A program made the position numbers and the translations under genes. 54,466 bases of DNA from JBAZKV01 sp964443545 (lineage in GTDB: Bacteria; Margulisbacteria; WOR-1; JAKLHX01; JBAZKV01). The first letter of the stretch is position 1; each line of letters starts with the position of its first letter. The notes beneath the pieces are model-generated. The model saw nothing but the letters and a program-made list of their open reading frames with translations. It made no database searches and was not told the DNA's origin. Of this stretch, positions 34,018-40,363 are shown one piece after another. The stretch covers positions 1 to 54,466 of the forward strand of contig CAYUCV010000005.1 of the NCBI GenBank assembly GCA_964443545.1. Direction: 5' to 3'.

Positions 34018-34820
34018 CTTGTTCCCCTTTGTTTTGCAGTTGCAGTTTTGTCGTTTTTGATCAATAGTTGCGCTATTTTTTTTCCGGAAAGCAGCATTCC
34101 TCCAAAGATCGGCCCCATCCTGTGAGCGCCAAAAACCGCATTGCAGGCCATACCGCATGCGTATACTCCCGGAAAGATCTCCTTTGTATTCTTCAGGACT
34201 CCTTTTTCTCCGCTGTCGGCCCACATGCTTTTTTCCCCCAGCAAATTCCCGCTTTCGGTCTTAAGTCTTGGTCCGATCTTTTTGACGATGATCCTGGCTA
34301 CTTCTGCGGGATGTCCGGTAGCGTCGACTATGTATTTTGAGCGCACTGTCAGAGGGTCGACATGGAGTCCTGCCATTTCGACGGGGGTCCAATTAAGCAC
34401 CAGTCCCGTCACGCGTTTGTTGTAGATCATCACATCTTCTACCGAAATAAGGTTGAAGACAGCGGCCCCTGCTTTAACGGCTTTTGAGGCCAGGGTAGAA
34501 GAGGTTTCGATAGCATCGGCAACAAAGTAGCCTTTGGTCTTCTCTGCATAACGGATCCCTATCTCGTCAAGTATTTCAAGCCCGTCTTTTTGCACAACAA
34601 TATTGTTGAACATCATGCCGCCGCCCCACATGCCTCCGCCGATAGCAAGTTTTCTCTCGAAAAGGGCGACTTTTTTTCCTGCTTTTGCAAGAAAATAAGC
34701 GGCAACCAGGCCGGAAGGACCTCCTCCGACGATTGACACGGTAGTATCCAGATTTTTTGTCAACTTATCGTAGAAACCGTCGATTATCGTCCTTGAGATG
34801 ACTATGTCGTCTAGTTTCAT
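34014..34820 (-). CDS. thi4: Thi4-family thiazole synthase, sulfide-dependent (His) type
   Basis: 268 residues. Makes the thiamine thiazole phosphate precursor from NAD and glycine. The FAD/NAD fold starts S-I-V-G-G-G-P-S-G-L-V-A-A-Y, followed by G-G-G-M-W-G-G-G-M-M-F and H-R-M-G-P-I-F-G-G-M at the end. At the position where yeast and plant Thi4 carry the sulfur-donor Cys (C-M-D-P), this protein has H153 (G-L-H-V-D-P). This is the archaeal arrangement, in which free sulfide is used catalytically with iron. The enzyme is thus predicted to be multi-turnover and anaerobic. It overlaps both neighbours by four bases. Confidence 0.92.
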   Translation of the reverse strand: MKLDDIVISRTIIDGFYDKLTKNLDTTVSIVGGGPSGLVAAYFLAKAGKKVALFERKLAIGGGMWGGGMMFNNIVVQKDGLEILDEIGIRYAEKTKGYFVADAIETSSTLASKAVKAGAAVFNLISVEDVMIYNKRVTGLVLNWTPVEMAGLHVDPLTVRSKYIVDATGHPAEVARIIVKKIGPRLKTESGNLLGEKSMWADSGEKGVLKNTKEIFPGVYACGMACNAVFGAHRMGPIFGGMLLSGKKIAQLLIKNDKTATAKQRGTR

Positions 34821-35494
34821 TGCAGCTGCCTGCCTTTCTGTTCTTCGACCAATATGCCGATGAAAGCGCCGAACGGCAGGCGTGAAAAAGAAAGCCGTTC
34901 TTCAAGCCAAAGCCTTGCAGCGAAAAAAAGCTTGCTGTCCAACAAGGGCAGGAACAGGACCGATCTCCACCTGAGCTTGAGACCGTTGCCCAGCAGATGT
35001 TTTATGTCCTTTAAGGTATAGAACCGTGCTTGTTCCCAGATGTCTTTTCCGCTCTTTTTTCTTTTTCGGGCCAGCAGGCTGTTCCTGTTCAATATTCCCA
35101 AAAAGACCCTGCCTCTGCTTACCCTGAAAGCTTCTTTCAGGGCCTTTGCAGGGGAAGAAATAAATTCCAGCGTTGTGATCATCGCTGTAAGATCAAAAGA
35201 GCCGTCCGGGAAAGGGAGTTCATAGGCATCTCCGGAATTAAAATGCAGCTCCATGCCTTTTGAAGCATCTCTTGCAGTTTTAAGCATCTCGTACGAAGTG
35301 TCAAGTCCTGTAACTTTTGTTCCCAGTTCTTTAAAGTACCTGGTAAAATGCCCGGTCCCGCAGCCGATCTCCAAAACCCGGTCGTCCTGTTTTACAGCGC
35401 AGAGCGAGGAGATGACTTTTTTCTCCAGCAGATCGACAAACACTCCCTTTGGGCTTGAATACCAGTTCTCGTATCTTTCGGTTTCTGTCGACAA
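34817..35494 (-). CDS. class I SAM methyltransferase (UbiE/COQ5-like)
   Basis: 225 residues. Motif I is V-L-E-I-G-C-G-T-G-H, followed by G-L-D-T-S-Y-E-M-L and the D-A-Y-E-L-P-F-P-D-G-S-F-D-L post-I region. The N-terminus (Y-E-N-W-Y-S-S-P-K-G) is typical of a group of small bacterial methyltransferases of unknown substrate. Its ATG lies directly after the J-domain gene stop, and it overlaps thi4 by ATGA. Confidence 0.85.
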   Translation of the reverse strand: MSTETERYENWYSSPKGVFVDLLEKKVISSLCAVKQDDRVLEIGCGTGHFTRYFKELGTKVTGLDTSYEMLKTARDASKGMELHFNSGDAYELPFPDGSFDLTAMITTLEFISSPAKALKEAFRVSRGRVFLGILNRNSLLARKRKKSGKDIWEQARFYTLKDIKHLLGNGLKLRWRSVLFLPLLDSKLFFAARLWLEERLSFSRLPFGAFIGILVEEQKGRQLQ

Positions 35495-35842
35495 TTAAGG
35501 GCTCCTTTTCTTCTTTGCTGTTTTCCAGCTGCTGCCGCTTCCCCATACGGGATCATCCCAGAACTGCTTTTTCCAGCGCTCTTCCGGGGAATCCTTTTGT
35601 AATTCTTCCCTGCCGAAAGAATATCTGTAGCCACTTACATAGTCCAACAGAGTTTTGTATGCATGGTTGATCGTTTTCATTTTTTCATTGCACAGACTAT
35701 GCTCGCTATCCTTGCATCTGTCAGGATGCCATTTTTTTGCAAGCGAATGATAAGCTTTTTTGATCTCGGTTATTGTTGCGCTTATGCCGAGCCCAAGGTC
35801 TTTTCTTGCTTTGTCGATCTGTTCAAATTGTAAAGGTTTCAT
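35495..35842 (-). CDS. small J-domain (DnaJ-like) protein
   Basis: 115 residues. The J domain occupies about 12-75: helix II (I-T-E-I-K-K-A-Y-H-S-L-A-K-K-W), the diagnostic H-P-D (W-H-P-D-R-C), and helix III (M-K-T-I-N-H-A-Y-K-T-L). The tail is short, charged and Trp-rich, without the G/F or zinc domains of DnaJ. It would recruit an Hsp70 partner, possibly for iron-sulfur or radical enzyme assembly. It lies 14 bases after trmO. Confidence 0.88.
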   Translation of the reverse strand: MKPLQFEQIDKARKDLGLGISATITEIKKAYHSLAKKWHPDRCKDSEHSLCNEKMKTINHAYKTLLDYVSGYRYSFGREELQKDSPEERWKKQFWDDPVWGSGSSWKTAKKKRSP

Positions 35843-35856
35843 TTTATTGCAATTCG

Positions 35857-36306
35857 TTATAGCTTTCCTTCGAGCCAGCCGTTTTTTACCCCCTGCTTTA
35901 TGTCAAAGGTTGATACATAAGGCTTGATGTCCAATAGTGGGGAGCCGTCAACAGCATCTATTTCTTCGACTGTAAGTGTGTTCCCTTTTCTTCCCAGCAG
36001 CCTTACGGCGGAGATCCCTATGTGATTTGGCCTGTGGGGGTGACGGGTCGCGTATACCCCGTGTTCTTTCTCGTCCAAATAGGGCTTTACCGTGAGCAGT
36101 TCTCTTTCGATCGTGTGAAAATAGTAGACTAGGATGATATGCGAGAATTGCTCTATATCCTTAAGGCCCTCAGCATATTTGCTGAAAACCTCGACTTTGC
36201 CTATATGTTTTGATCTGCAAGGCTGGATAGGCGCTTCCTCTTTTGTCTTAAAAGGCGAGCGGATAACGCCTATCTGCCTCACTTCTAATAATGCTTCTTG
36301 TGGCAT
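35857..36306 (-). CDS. trmO: tRNA (adenine-N6)-methyltransferase TrmO family
   Basis: 149 residues of the TsaA/UPF0066 family, whose E. coli member TrmO methylates t6A37 in tRNA-Thr. Seen: I-G-V-I-R-S-P-F-K, Q-F-S-H-I-I-L-V-Y-Y-F-H, G-V-Y-A-T-R-H-P-H-R-P-N-H-I-G and D-G-S-P-L-L-D-I-K-P-Y. It consists of the core domain only, lacking the C-terminal extension of E. coli TrmO. Many anaerobes carry such short versions beside metal or cofactor genes, so the substrate here could differ. The DUF5320 stop overlaps its start. Confidence 0.85.
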   Translation of the reverse strand: MPQEALLEVRQIGVIRSPFKTKEEAPIQPCRSKHIGKVEVFSKYAEGLKDIEQFSHIILVYYFHTIERELLTVKPYLDEKEHGVYATRHPHRPNHIGISAVRLLGRKGNTLTVEEIDAVDGSPLLDIKPYVSTFDIKQGVKNGWLEGKL

Positions 36307-36602
36307 TATTTGCCGCTTTTCTTTGCCGACTTTTCAAGCTCCGCTACCTGTTCTTCCAAAGCGGCTTTTTCTTCGTCGAGCATGGAAATTTCAGCCTTTA
36401 GACCTTCCAGTTCCTGCGAGGGACCGTATGATCCGAAAAAACCTCTTGCCAGCCCAAAACCTCTGCCAAGCCCCCTGCCAAAACCTCTGCCGCCTCCGCG
36501 GCCAAAGAAACCGCGGCCCCGGCCAAACGGCACGCAGCCGCCAAAGCCTCCTCCGGTCCCCGGTCCCTGTCCCCATGGCCCTGTTCTGTCTCCTCCCGGC
36601 AT
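36306..36602 (-). CDS. DUF5320 protein with C-terminal coiled coil (first copy)
   Basis: 98 residues from ATG 36602, chosen because GGAGGTGAG stands just upstream and M-P-G-G-D-R-T-G-P-W-G-Q-G-P is the DUF5320 opening. Residues 20-55 are Gly/Arg/Phe repeats (F-G-R-G). The last 35 residues form a coiled coil (L-E-G-L-K-A-E-I-S-M-L-D-E-E-K-A-A-L-E-E-Q-V split heptads), suggesting a dimer. It lies 16 bases after the DUF134 gene. Function unknown; association with DUF134 and NifX-like genes is common in anaerobes. Confidence 0.82.
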   Translation of the reverse strand: MPGGDRTGPWGQGPGTGGGFGGCVPFGRGRGFFGRGGGRGFGRGLGRGFGLARGFFGSYGPSQELEGLKAEISMLDEEKAALEEQVAELEKSAKKSGK

Positions 36603-36618
36603 TGCACTCACCTCCTTT

Positions 36619-36963
36619 TCAAAAAGATCCCCATCTTCCGTGCCTTCTGCCTCTGCCAAAGCCCGGCGGGGGCACAATATGCTCCCCTCCGGTCACTTTA
36701 AGCGCTTTTGTGTTTATCAGGGCATTCAAGATCTTTTTTCTTCCCGAATAAAGAAGCCTCTGCACAGTTCCTCTGGAGATGTTCATCTTTTTGGATGCTT
36801 CTTCCTGTTCCATTTCTTCAAAGTCGCACAGGCGCATTGCCTCAAGTTCATCCTGTCCCAGCTCTATGATCTCCAGTCCCGAAAGCGGGATACCTCTGGG
36901 TTTAAAGAAAGTGTCCCCGCCCAGCGGAGCGCAAAACCTCCATTTTCTTGGTCTTGGCGTCAT
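36619..36963 (-). CDS. DUF134 helix-turn-helix regulator (operon head)
   Basis: 114 residues from ATG 36963 (GGAGGT nine bases upstream). Family signs: P-R-P-R-K at the N-terminus, L-E-A-M-R-L-C-D-F-E-E-M-E-Q-E-E-A, and the helix-turn-helix (A-S-K-K-M-N-I-S-R-G-T-V-Q-R-L-L) resembling sigma-70 region 4. Cysteines at 11 and 46. The C-terminus is basic (G-R-G-R-R-H-G-R). The gene heads a 21-gene same-strand run and has a consensus promoter with a palindrome over the start site, as expected of a self-regulating repressor. The ligand is unknown. Confidence 0.85.
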   Translation of the reverse strand: MTPRPRKWRFCAPLGGDTFFKPRGIPLSGLEIIELGQDELEAMRLCDFEEMEQEEASKKMNISRGTVQRLLYSGRKKILNALINTKALKVTGGEHIVPPPGFGRGRRHGRWGSF

Positions 36964-36990
36964 TTGGTCAGACCTCCTTAAAGATTTTAG

Positions 36991-37032
36991 TGTGCATATG
37001 CACATTATAGTGTTTAGCGACCGCCCTGTCAA
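36991..37032 (-). promoter_or_regulatory. consensus promoter and operator palindrome of the large operon
   Basis: On the minus strand: TTGACA (37032-37027), exactly 17 bases, TATAAT (37009-37004), a full sigma-70 consensus. Overlapping its last base is the perfect palindrome TGTGCATATGCACA (37004-36991), which would cover the transcription start. A regulator bound there would block transcription. The leader to ATG 36963 is about 30-35 bases and contains the SD. Confidence 0.8.
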
Positions 37033-37062
37033 GAGGATTCTCTTTAAAGCCGGGGAAGGGGC

Positions 37063-38187
37063 TTATGTGCGGTTCTTTGTCTGCATAAGCGCTGATACAA
37101 AGGCGGTTATAGGTATGCAAAGCACAAGTCCTATGCTTCCGGCAAGCGCACGGACCGCTTCTGTTGCTATCATCTCAAGGTTCATGATCTTGTCAGGCGA
37201 GATATTGTTTGCGATCAAAAGCATCAAAAGCGGCATTGCCGAGGCGGTGTAGGCCAGGATAAGTGTATTGGACATAGTTCCCATAACATCCCTTCCCACA
37301 TTCATTCCTGCGTTAAAGAGGTCTTTAAAATTGGAATTGGGATGCACCTTGTGAACCTCTTCAACGGATGAAGCGATAGACATCCCGACATCCATGACGG
37401 CGCCCAGGGCACCTATGACGATGCTGCCGAACAGCAGCCCCTGATAATCTATCTTAAGGTTCATAGAATAAAGCAGCATCTTGGATTCTTCGCTGCTTAA
37501 CCCGGAAAGATGGACCGTGCTGCCTACCGCGTAAGCGAGCAGACCTGCAATAGAAACTCCGAAAAAAGTACCTATTGCGGCGCTGTAGCCCTTGGCTGTT
37601 CTTCCGGCAATTATCCTGAAAACGATGACAAGGACCGCCCCTGAGATAGCTACCGAAACAAGAAGAGGATTAAGCCCCATAAAGGCAAGGGGGAAAAGCA
37701 CCAGAAAGACAAGCGCTACGGTTATCAGAAGCCCTATCAGCGACTTTAGGCCTTTTAAGCCGCCCAGGACAACAAGCAGGAGGCAAAAGAAAAAAGCAAG
37801 CCAGTATATGGGAGCGTCCCTTTCATAATCGGCTATATTAAAAACCGGGGTGCCGTCGGGGCTTTCGGCCCGGGTCGGATATTCATCCACATATAGCATG
37901 ACCCTGTCCCCGGGACGCAGTATCATGTCAGAGGCTATCATGCCTCCGGAGGCCCTGTGCTCTAAGGTCATCTGCTTTCCGGAAAACCTGCCCGAGGTCA
38001 CTTTGACGGTCACTTCCTGCACGAGGGTTTTCATGGCAGGGGAGGGGCCCATGCTTTCTGACAGGTCTTTTACCGAAAGCACCTTTGCCCTTGTGTGCTG
38101 CGGCTGGTGCACTTCTTCAGAAGCAAGGCAGGGCATAGAAAGCACAACTGCCGCGGCCAGGAAAGCGGATATCAACTTGAGCTTCAT
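37063..38187 (-). CDS. YibE/F family membrane protein
   Basis: 374 residues with a signal peptide (1-22, cleaved near C-L-A-S). Residues 23-125 form a periplasmic beta domain (V-L-S-V-K-D ... P-G-D-R-V-M-L-Y). Residues 130-370 hold about seven or eight membrane helices with family motifs G-G-L-K-G-L-K-S-L, G-A-L-G-A-V-M-D-V-G-M-S-I-A and N-T-L-I-L-A-Y. YibE/F proteins have no proven function. No SD; TTGACA-18-TATCAT ends six bases before ATG. Confidence 0.88.
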   Translation of the reverse strand: MKLKLISAFLAAAVVLSMPCLASEEVHQPQHTRAKVLSVKDLSESMGPSPAMKTLVQEVTVKVTSGRFSGKQMTLEHRASGGMIASDMILRPGDRVMLYVDEYPTRAESPDGTPVFNIADYERDAPIYWLAFFFCLLLVVLGGLKGLKSLIGLLITVALVFLVLFPLAFMGLNPLLVSVAISGAVLVIVFRIIAGRTAKGYSAAIGTFFGVSIAGLLAYAVGSTVHLSGLSSEESKMLLYSMNLKIDYQGLLFGSIVIGALGAVMDVGMSIASSVEEVHKVHPNSNFKDLFNAGMNVGRDVMGTMSNTLILAYTASAMPLLMLLIANNISPDKIMNLEMIATEAVRALAGSIGLVLCIPITAFVSALMQTKNRT

Positions 38188-38193
38188 GTTTTA

Positions 38194-38223
38194 ATGATAC
38201 GGACAATAGGAGCGGCTTGTCAA
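38194..38223 (-). promoter_or_regulatory. YibE/F gene promoter, leaderless arrangement
   Basis: On the minus strand: TTGACA (38223-38218), 18 bases, TATCAT (38199-38194), then six bases and ATG at 38187. No SD lies between. Transcription should start at the ATG. Confidence 0.65.
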
Positions 38224-38234
38224 GAAGGGCAAAA

Positions 38235-38259
38235 AAAAGCCCCCGGGTAGGGGGCTTTT
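38235..38259 (-). terminator. intrinsic terminator after the HSP20 gene
   Basis: Ten-base stem AAAAGCCCCC/GGGGGCTTTT with a five-base loop, followed on the minus strand by a run of T (eight T in total). It lies 19 bases after the HSP20 stop and just upstream of the YibE/F promoter. Confidence 0.85.
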
Positions 38260-38277
38260 GAAACTGCAGGTTTGGGC

Positions 38278-38718
38278 CTAGTTCTTTGCGGCCTTTACGG
38301 AGATCCTTTTGGGCTTGGCCGCTTCTGCTATTGGGGCCTTTATGGTAACCACGCCGTCCTTAACCTCGGCTTCTATCGCTGAGGCATCGACCGGGCGCGG
38401 CAGATAGGTCGTATAATCTACAGAAGAGATCATCTGTTTTCTGTAAACGACCTTTTTCTTCTTCTTTTCTTCCTCTTTTTCTTCAACTGAGCCCGTTATG
38501 TGGAGCACGCCGTCTTCATAGGTGATATCAAGCTTTTCTTCGGGTATCCCGGGGACTGCGGCCTTAACGAACACCTTGTCGTCCTGTTCATAAACATTAA
38601 GGCCCTGGGTCATGGTCAGTTCCGGCCACTCCGCTATGTCCTCAAAAAACGGCTGCCATGCCTGCTTTTGCAGAGAAAAGAGGTCTCCTTTGAACGGATC
38701 GAACTTGATGAGCGCCAT
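38278..38718 (-). CDS. HSP20 / small heat-shock protein
   Basis: 146-residue alpha-crystallin-domain chaperone that holds unfolding proteins. Seen: a Pro/Trp-rich N-terminus (W-Q-P-F-F-E-D-I), the start of the crystallin domain at V-Y-E-Q-D-D-K-V-F-V-K-A-A-V-P-G, Y-E-D-G-V-L-H-I-T-G, and the closing L-P-R-P-V-D ... K-D-G-V-V-T-I. The C-terminal P-K-R-I-S-V corresponds to the I-x-I/V oligomerisation motif. GGGGGTGA precedes ATG. A perfect CIRCE element upstream puts it under HrcA control. Confidence 0.93.
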   Translation of the reverse strand: MALIKFDPFKGDLFSLQKQAWQPFFEDIAEWPELTMTQGLNVYEQDDKVFVKAAVPGIPEEKLDITYEDGVLHITGSVEEKEEEKKKKKVVYRKQMISSVDYTTYLPRPVDASAIEAEVKDGVVTIKAPIAEAAKPKRISVKAAKN

Positions 38719-38749
38719 AAGTATTCACCCCCTTTGGATCGTTCTTCAA

Positions 38750-38776
38750 TTAGCACTCTAACATGCCGAGTGCTAA
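38750..38776. promoter_or_regulatory. CIRCE operator (HrcA site)
   Basis: TTAGCACTC (38750-38758), nine-base spacer, GAGTGCTAA (38768-38776): an exact match to the CIRCE consensus. It lies within the HSP20 promoter; on the minus strand TTGACA (38784-38779) is followed after 17 bases by a weak -10 TTAGAG (38761-38756). hrcA itself is not in the window. Confidence 0.95.
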
Positions 38777-38780
38777 TTTG

Positions 38781-39182
38781 TCAAGGGTGTTTTGCTCCCC
38801 CGGCTTCAAGAACCTTAACAAGTTCTTCCTTAGAAAGGTATCCGATGTGGCGGTAGTATTCTTTTCCCATAGAGTCGAACAATATCTGTGTCGGTATGGC
38901 ACGCACTCCGTATCTTTCCCCGTACGGGGCTCCCTGCCTGGTCCAGACATCATGATAAACCACCTCGACCTGCCCTTTGTACTCAGCCCTTATCTCGTTA
39001 AGAATGGGCTCCATTCTTCTGCAGGGGGGGCATTTTTCGGAGCCAAGCTGCATATAGACGACCTTTATGCCTTTTGCTGGGACAACGGACTGCTTTGGAG
39101 GTTTTTCCGCAGCAAAACCGATAGAAAGCCCAAACACCGCTGCTGCCAACAGAACCGCAAAGTATCTAACCAGTTTCTTCAT
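38781..39182 (-). CDS. exported thioredoxin-fold protein with CPPC motif
   Basis: 133 residues from ATG 39182 (GGAGG seven bases upstream). Signal peptide about 1-24 (ending G-F-A-A-E). The redox motif is K-C-P-P-C-R-R-M and the cis-Pro loop is A-I-P-T-Q-I-L-F-D. A CPPC site is typical of thioredoxin-like reductases that act on unusual substrates. It is the last gene of the putative arsenic operon, 14 bases after the permease, so it may keep metalloids or thiols reduced outside the cytoplasm. The stop codon overlaps the HSP20 -35 box. Confidence 0.88.
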   Translation of the reverse strand: MKKLVRYFAVLLAAAVFGLSIGFAAEKPPKQSVVPAKGIKVVYMQLGSEKCPPCRRMEPILNEIRAEYKGQVEVVYHDVWTRQGAPYGERYGVRAIPTQILFDSMGKEYYRHIGYLSKEELVKVLEAGGAKHP

Positions 39183-39196
39183 TCCGGTCCTCCTTT

Positions 39197-40360
39197 TTAC
39201 TGCATTATCCATCCGAATAAAACACCTGATATCGTGGCCATTACCACGACCAGGGAAACATAAACGACGGTCTTTCTTGTTCCAATAACGCTTCTTACCA
39301 CAAGCATCCCGGGAAGGCTTAAGGCAGGGCCCGCAAGAAGGAGTGCAAGAGCCGGTCCCTTTCCCATGCCGGCATTAAGCAGCCCCTGAAGTATGGGAAC
39401 CTCGGTCAAGGTTGCAAAGTACATGAAAGCGGCAATTATTGAGGCAAAGAAGTTAGCCTCAATAGAATTTCCACCGACAAGAGCTGCAATATATCTTGAA
39501 GGGATCATGCCCTCGTATCCGACCCTCCCCAGCAAAAAGCCGGAGATCAGCACTCCCATCAGCAGAAGCGGGAGGATATACGCCGCATATGCCCAGGATT
39601 CCATAAGCCAGCACTTGATATCGTCTTTCTTGAACCACTTAACTAATGCCGCAAGCAGCCCCAGAGCGAAAAAGCCCGTGAGCCACCACTTAAGCGCAAA
39701 GACCGCTCCCCATATGCCGCTGTCTACGGCAACAGGTCTTCCCCAGTTGGCAAAGACAAGGATAAAGACAAGAGAGGCTATGAACAAAGCCGTCTGCTGC
39801 AGCGGCCGATGGCTTTTTTCTTCAGGTAGATCAAGCACCGAGCCGGAAAGCCTTTCCTTTTCTTCGTTCCTGAAGATGAAATGCATTAAAAGTCCTATTA
39901 TGATGCTGAAGGTTATTGCTCCCAGCACCCTGGCCAGCCCCAGCTGCCAGCCAAGGATGCGCGCAGTAAGTATTATTGCAAGCACATTAACGGCAGGCCC
40001 AGAATATAAAAAGGCTATTGCCGGGCCAAGGCCGGCCCCTCGTTTATAAATGCCTGCGAACAAGGGCAGCACAGTACAGGAGCACACCGCAAGTATCGTT
40101 CCCGATACTGACGCTATCCCGTAGGAAAGCACCTTGTTTGCTTTGGCTCCGAAATATTTTATTACAGAAGCCTGGCTGATAAAAATGGAGATAGCCCCCG
40201 CTATCAAAAAAGCCGGGACCAGGCAGAGAAGGACATGCTCTTGCGCGTACCATTTTGTCAGCGCCAGAGCTTCGAACACGGCGTTGTCGAAACGCGGATA
40301 TCCTACCGGCATAAAATATACAGCCAGAAATCCGGCTGCGATCCAGAAAAGCTTTTTCAT
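39197..40360 (-). CDS. permease of the ArsP/COG0701 family
   Basis: 387 residues, about ten membrane helices. The family signature is present: V-C-S-C-T-V-L-P-L-F-A-G-I-Y-K-R-G-A-G-L-G followed by S-G-P-A-V-N, and a second repeat G-N-S-I-E-A-N-F. ArsP members export trivalent methylated arsenicals, and other COG0701 members have no known cargo. It follows arsM by three bases, so methylarsenite export is a reasonable inference. The conserved Cys pair in C-S-C could bind arsenic. Confidence 0.85.
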   Translation of the reverse strand: MKKLFWIAAGFLAVYFMPVGYPRFDNAVFEALALTKWYAQEHVLLCLVPAFLIAGAISIFISQASVIKYFGAKANKVLSYGIASVSGTILAVCSCTVLPLFAGIYKRGAGLGPAIAFLYSGPAVNVLAIILTARILGWQLGLARVLGAITFSIIIGLLMHFIFRNEEKERLSGSVLDLPEEKSHRPLQQTALFIASLVFILVFANWGRPVAVDSGIWGAVFALKWWLTGFFALGLLAALVKWFKKDDIKCWLMESWAYAAYILPLLLMGVLISGFLLGRVGYEGMIPSRYIAALVGGNSIEANFFASIIAAFMYFATLTEVPILQGLLNAGMGKGPALALLLAGPALSLPGMLVVRSVIGTRKTVVYVSLVVVMATISGVLFGWIMQ

Positions 40361-40363
40361 TAC

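Noticed and set aside
35843..35856. TPP riboswitch for the thi4 operon
   Set aside because: Genes upstream are nearly contiguous; the gaps of 0-16 bases cannot hold one, and none is seen before the operon promoter.
38221..38262. Possible small RNA or repeat in the GC-rich hairpin
   Set aside because: Stem, loop and T run fit an intrinsic terminator for HSP20.
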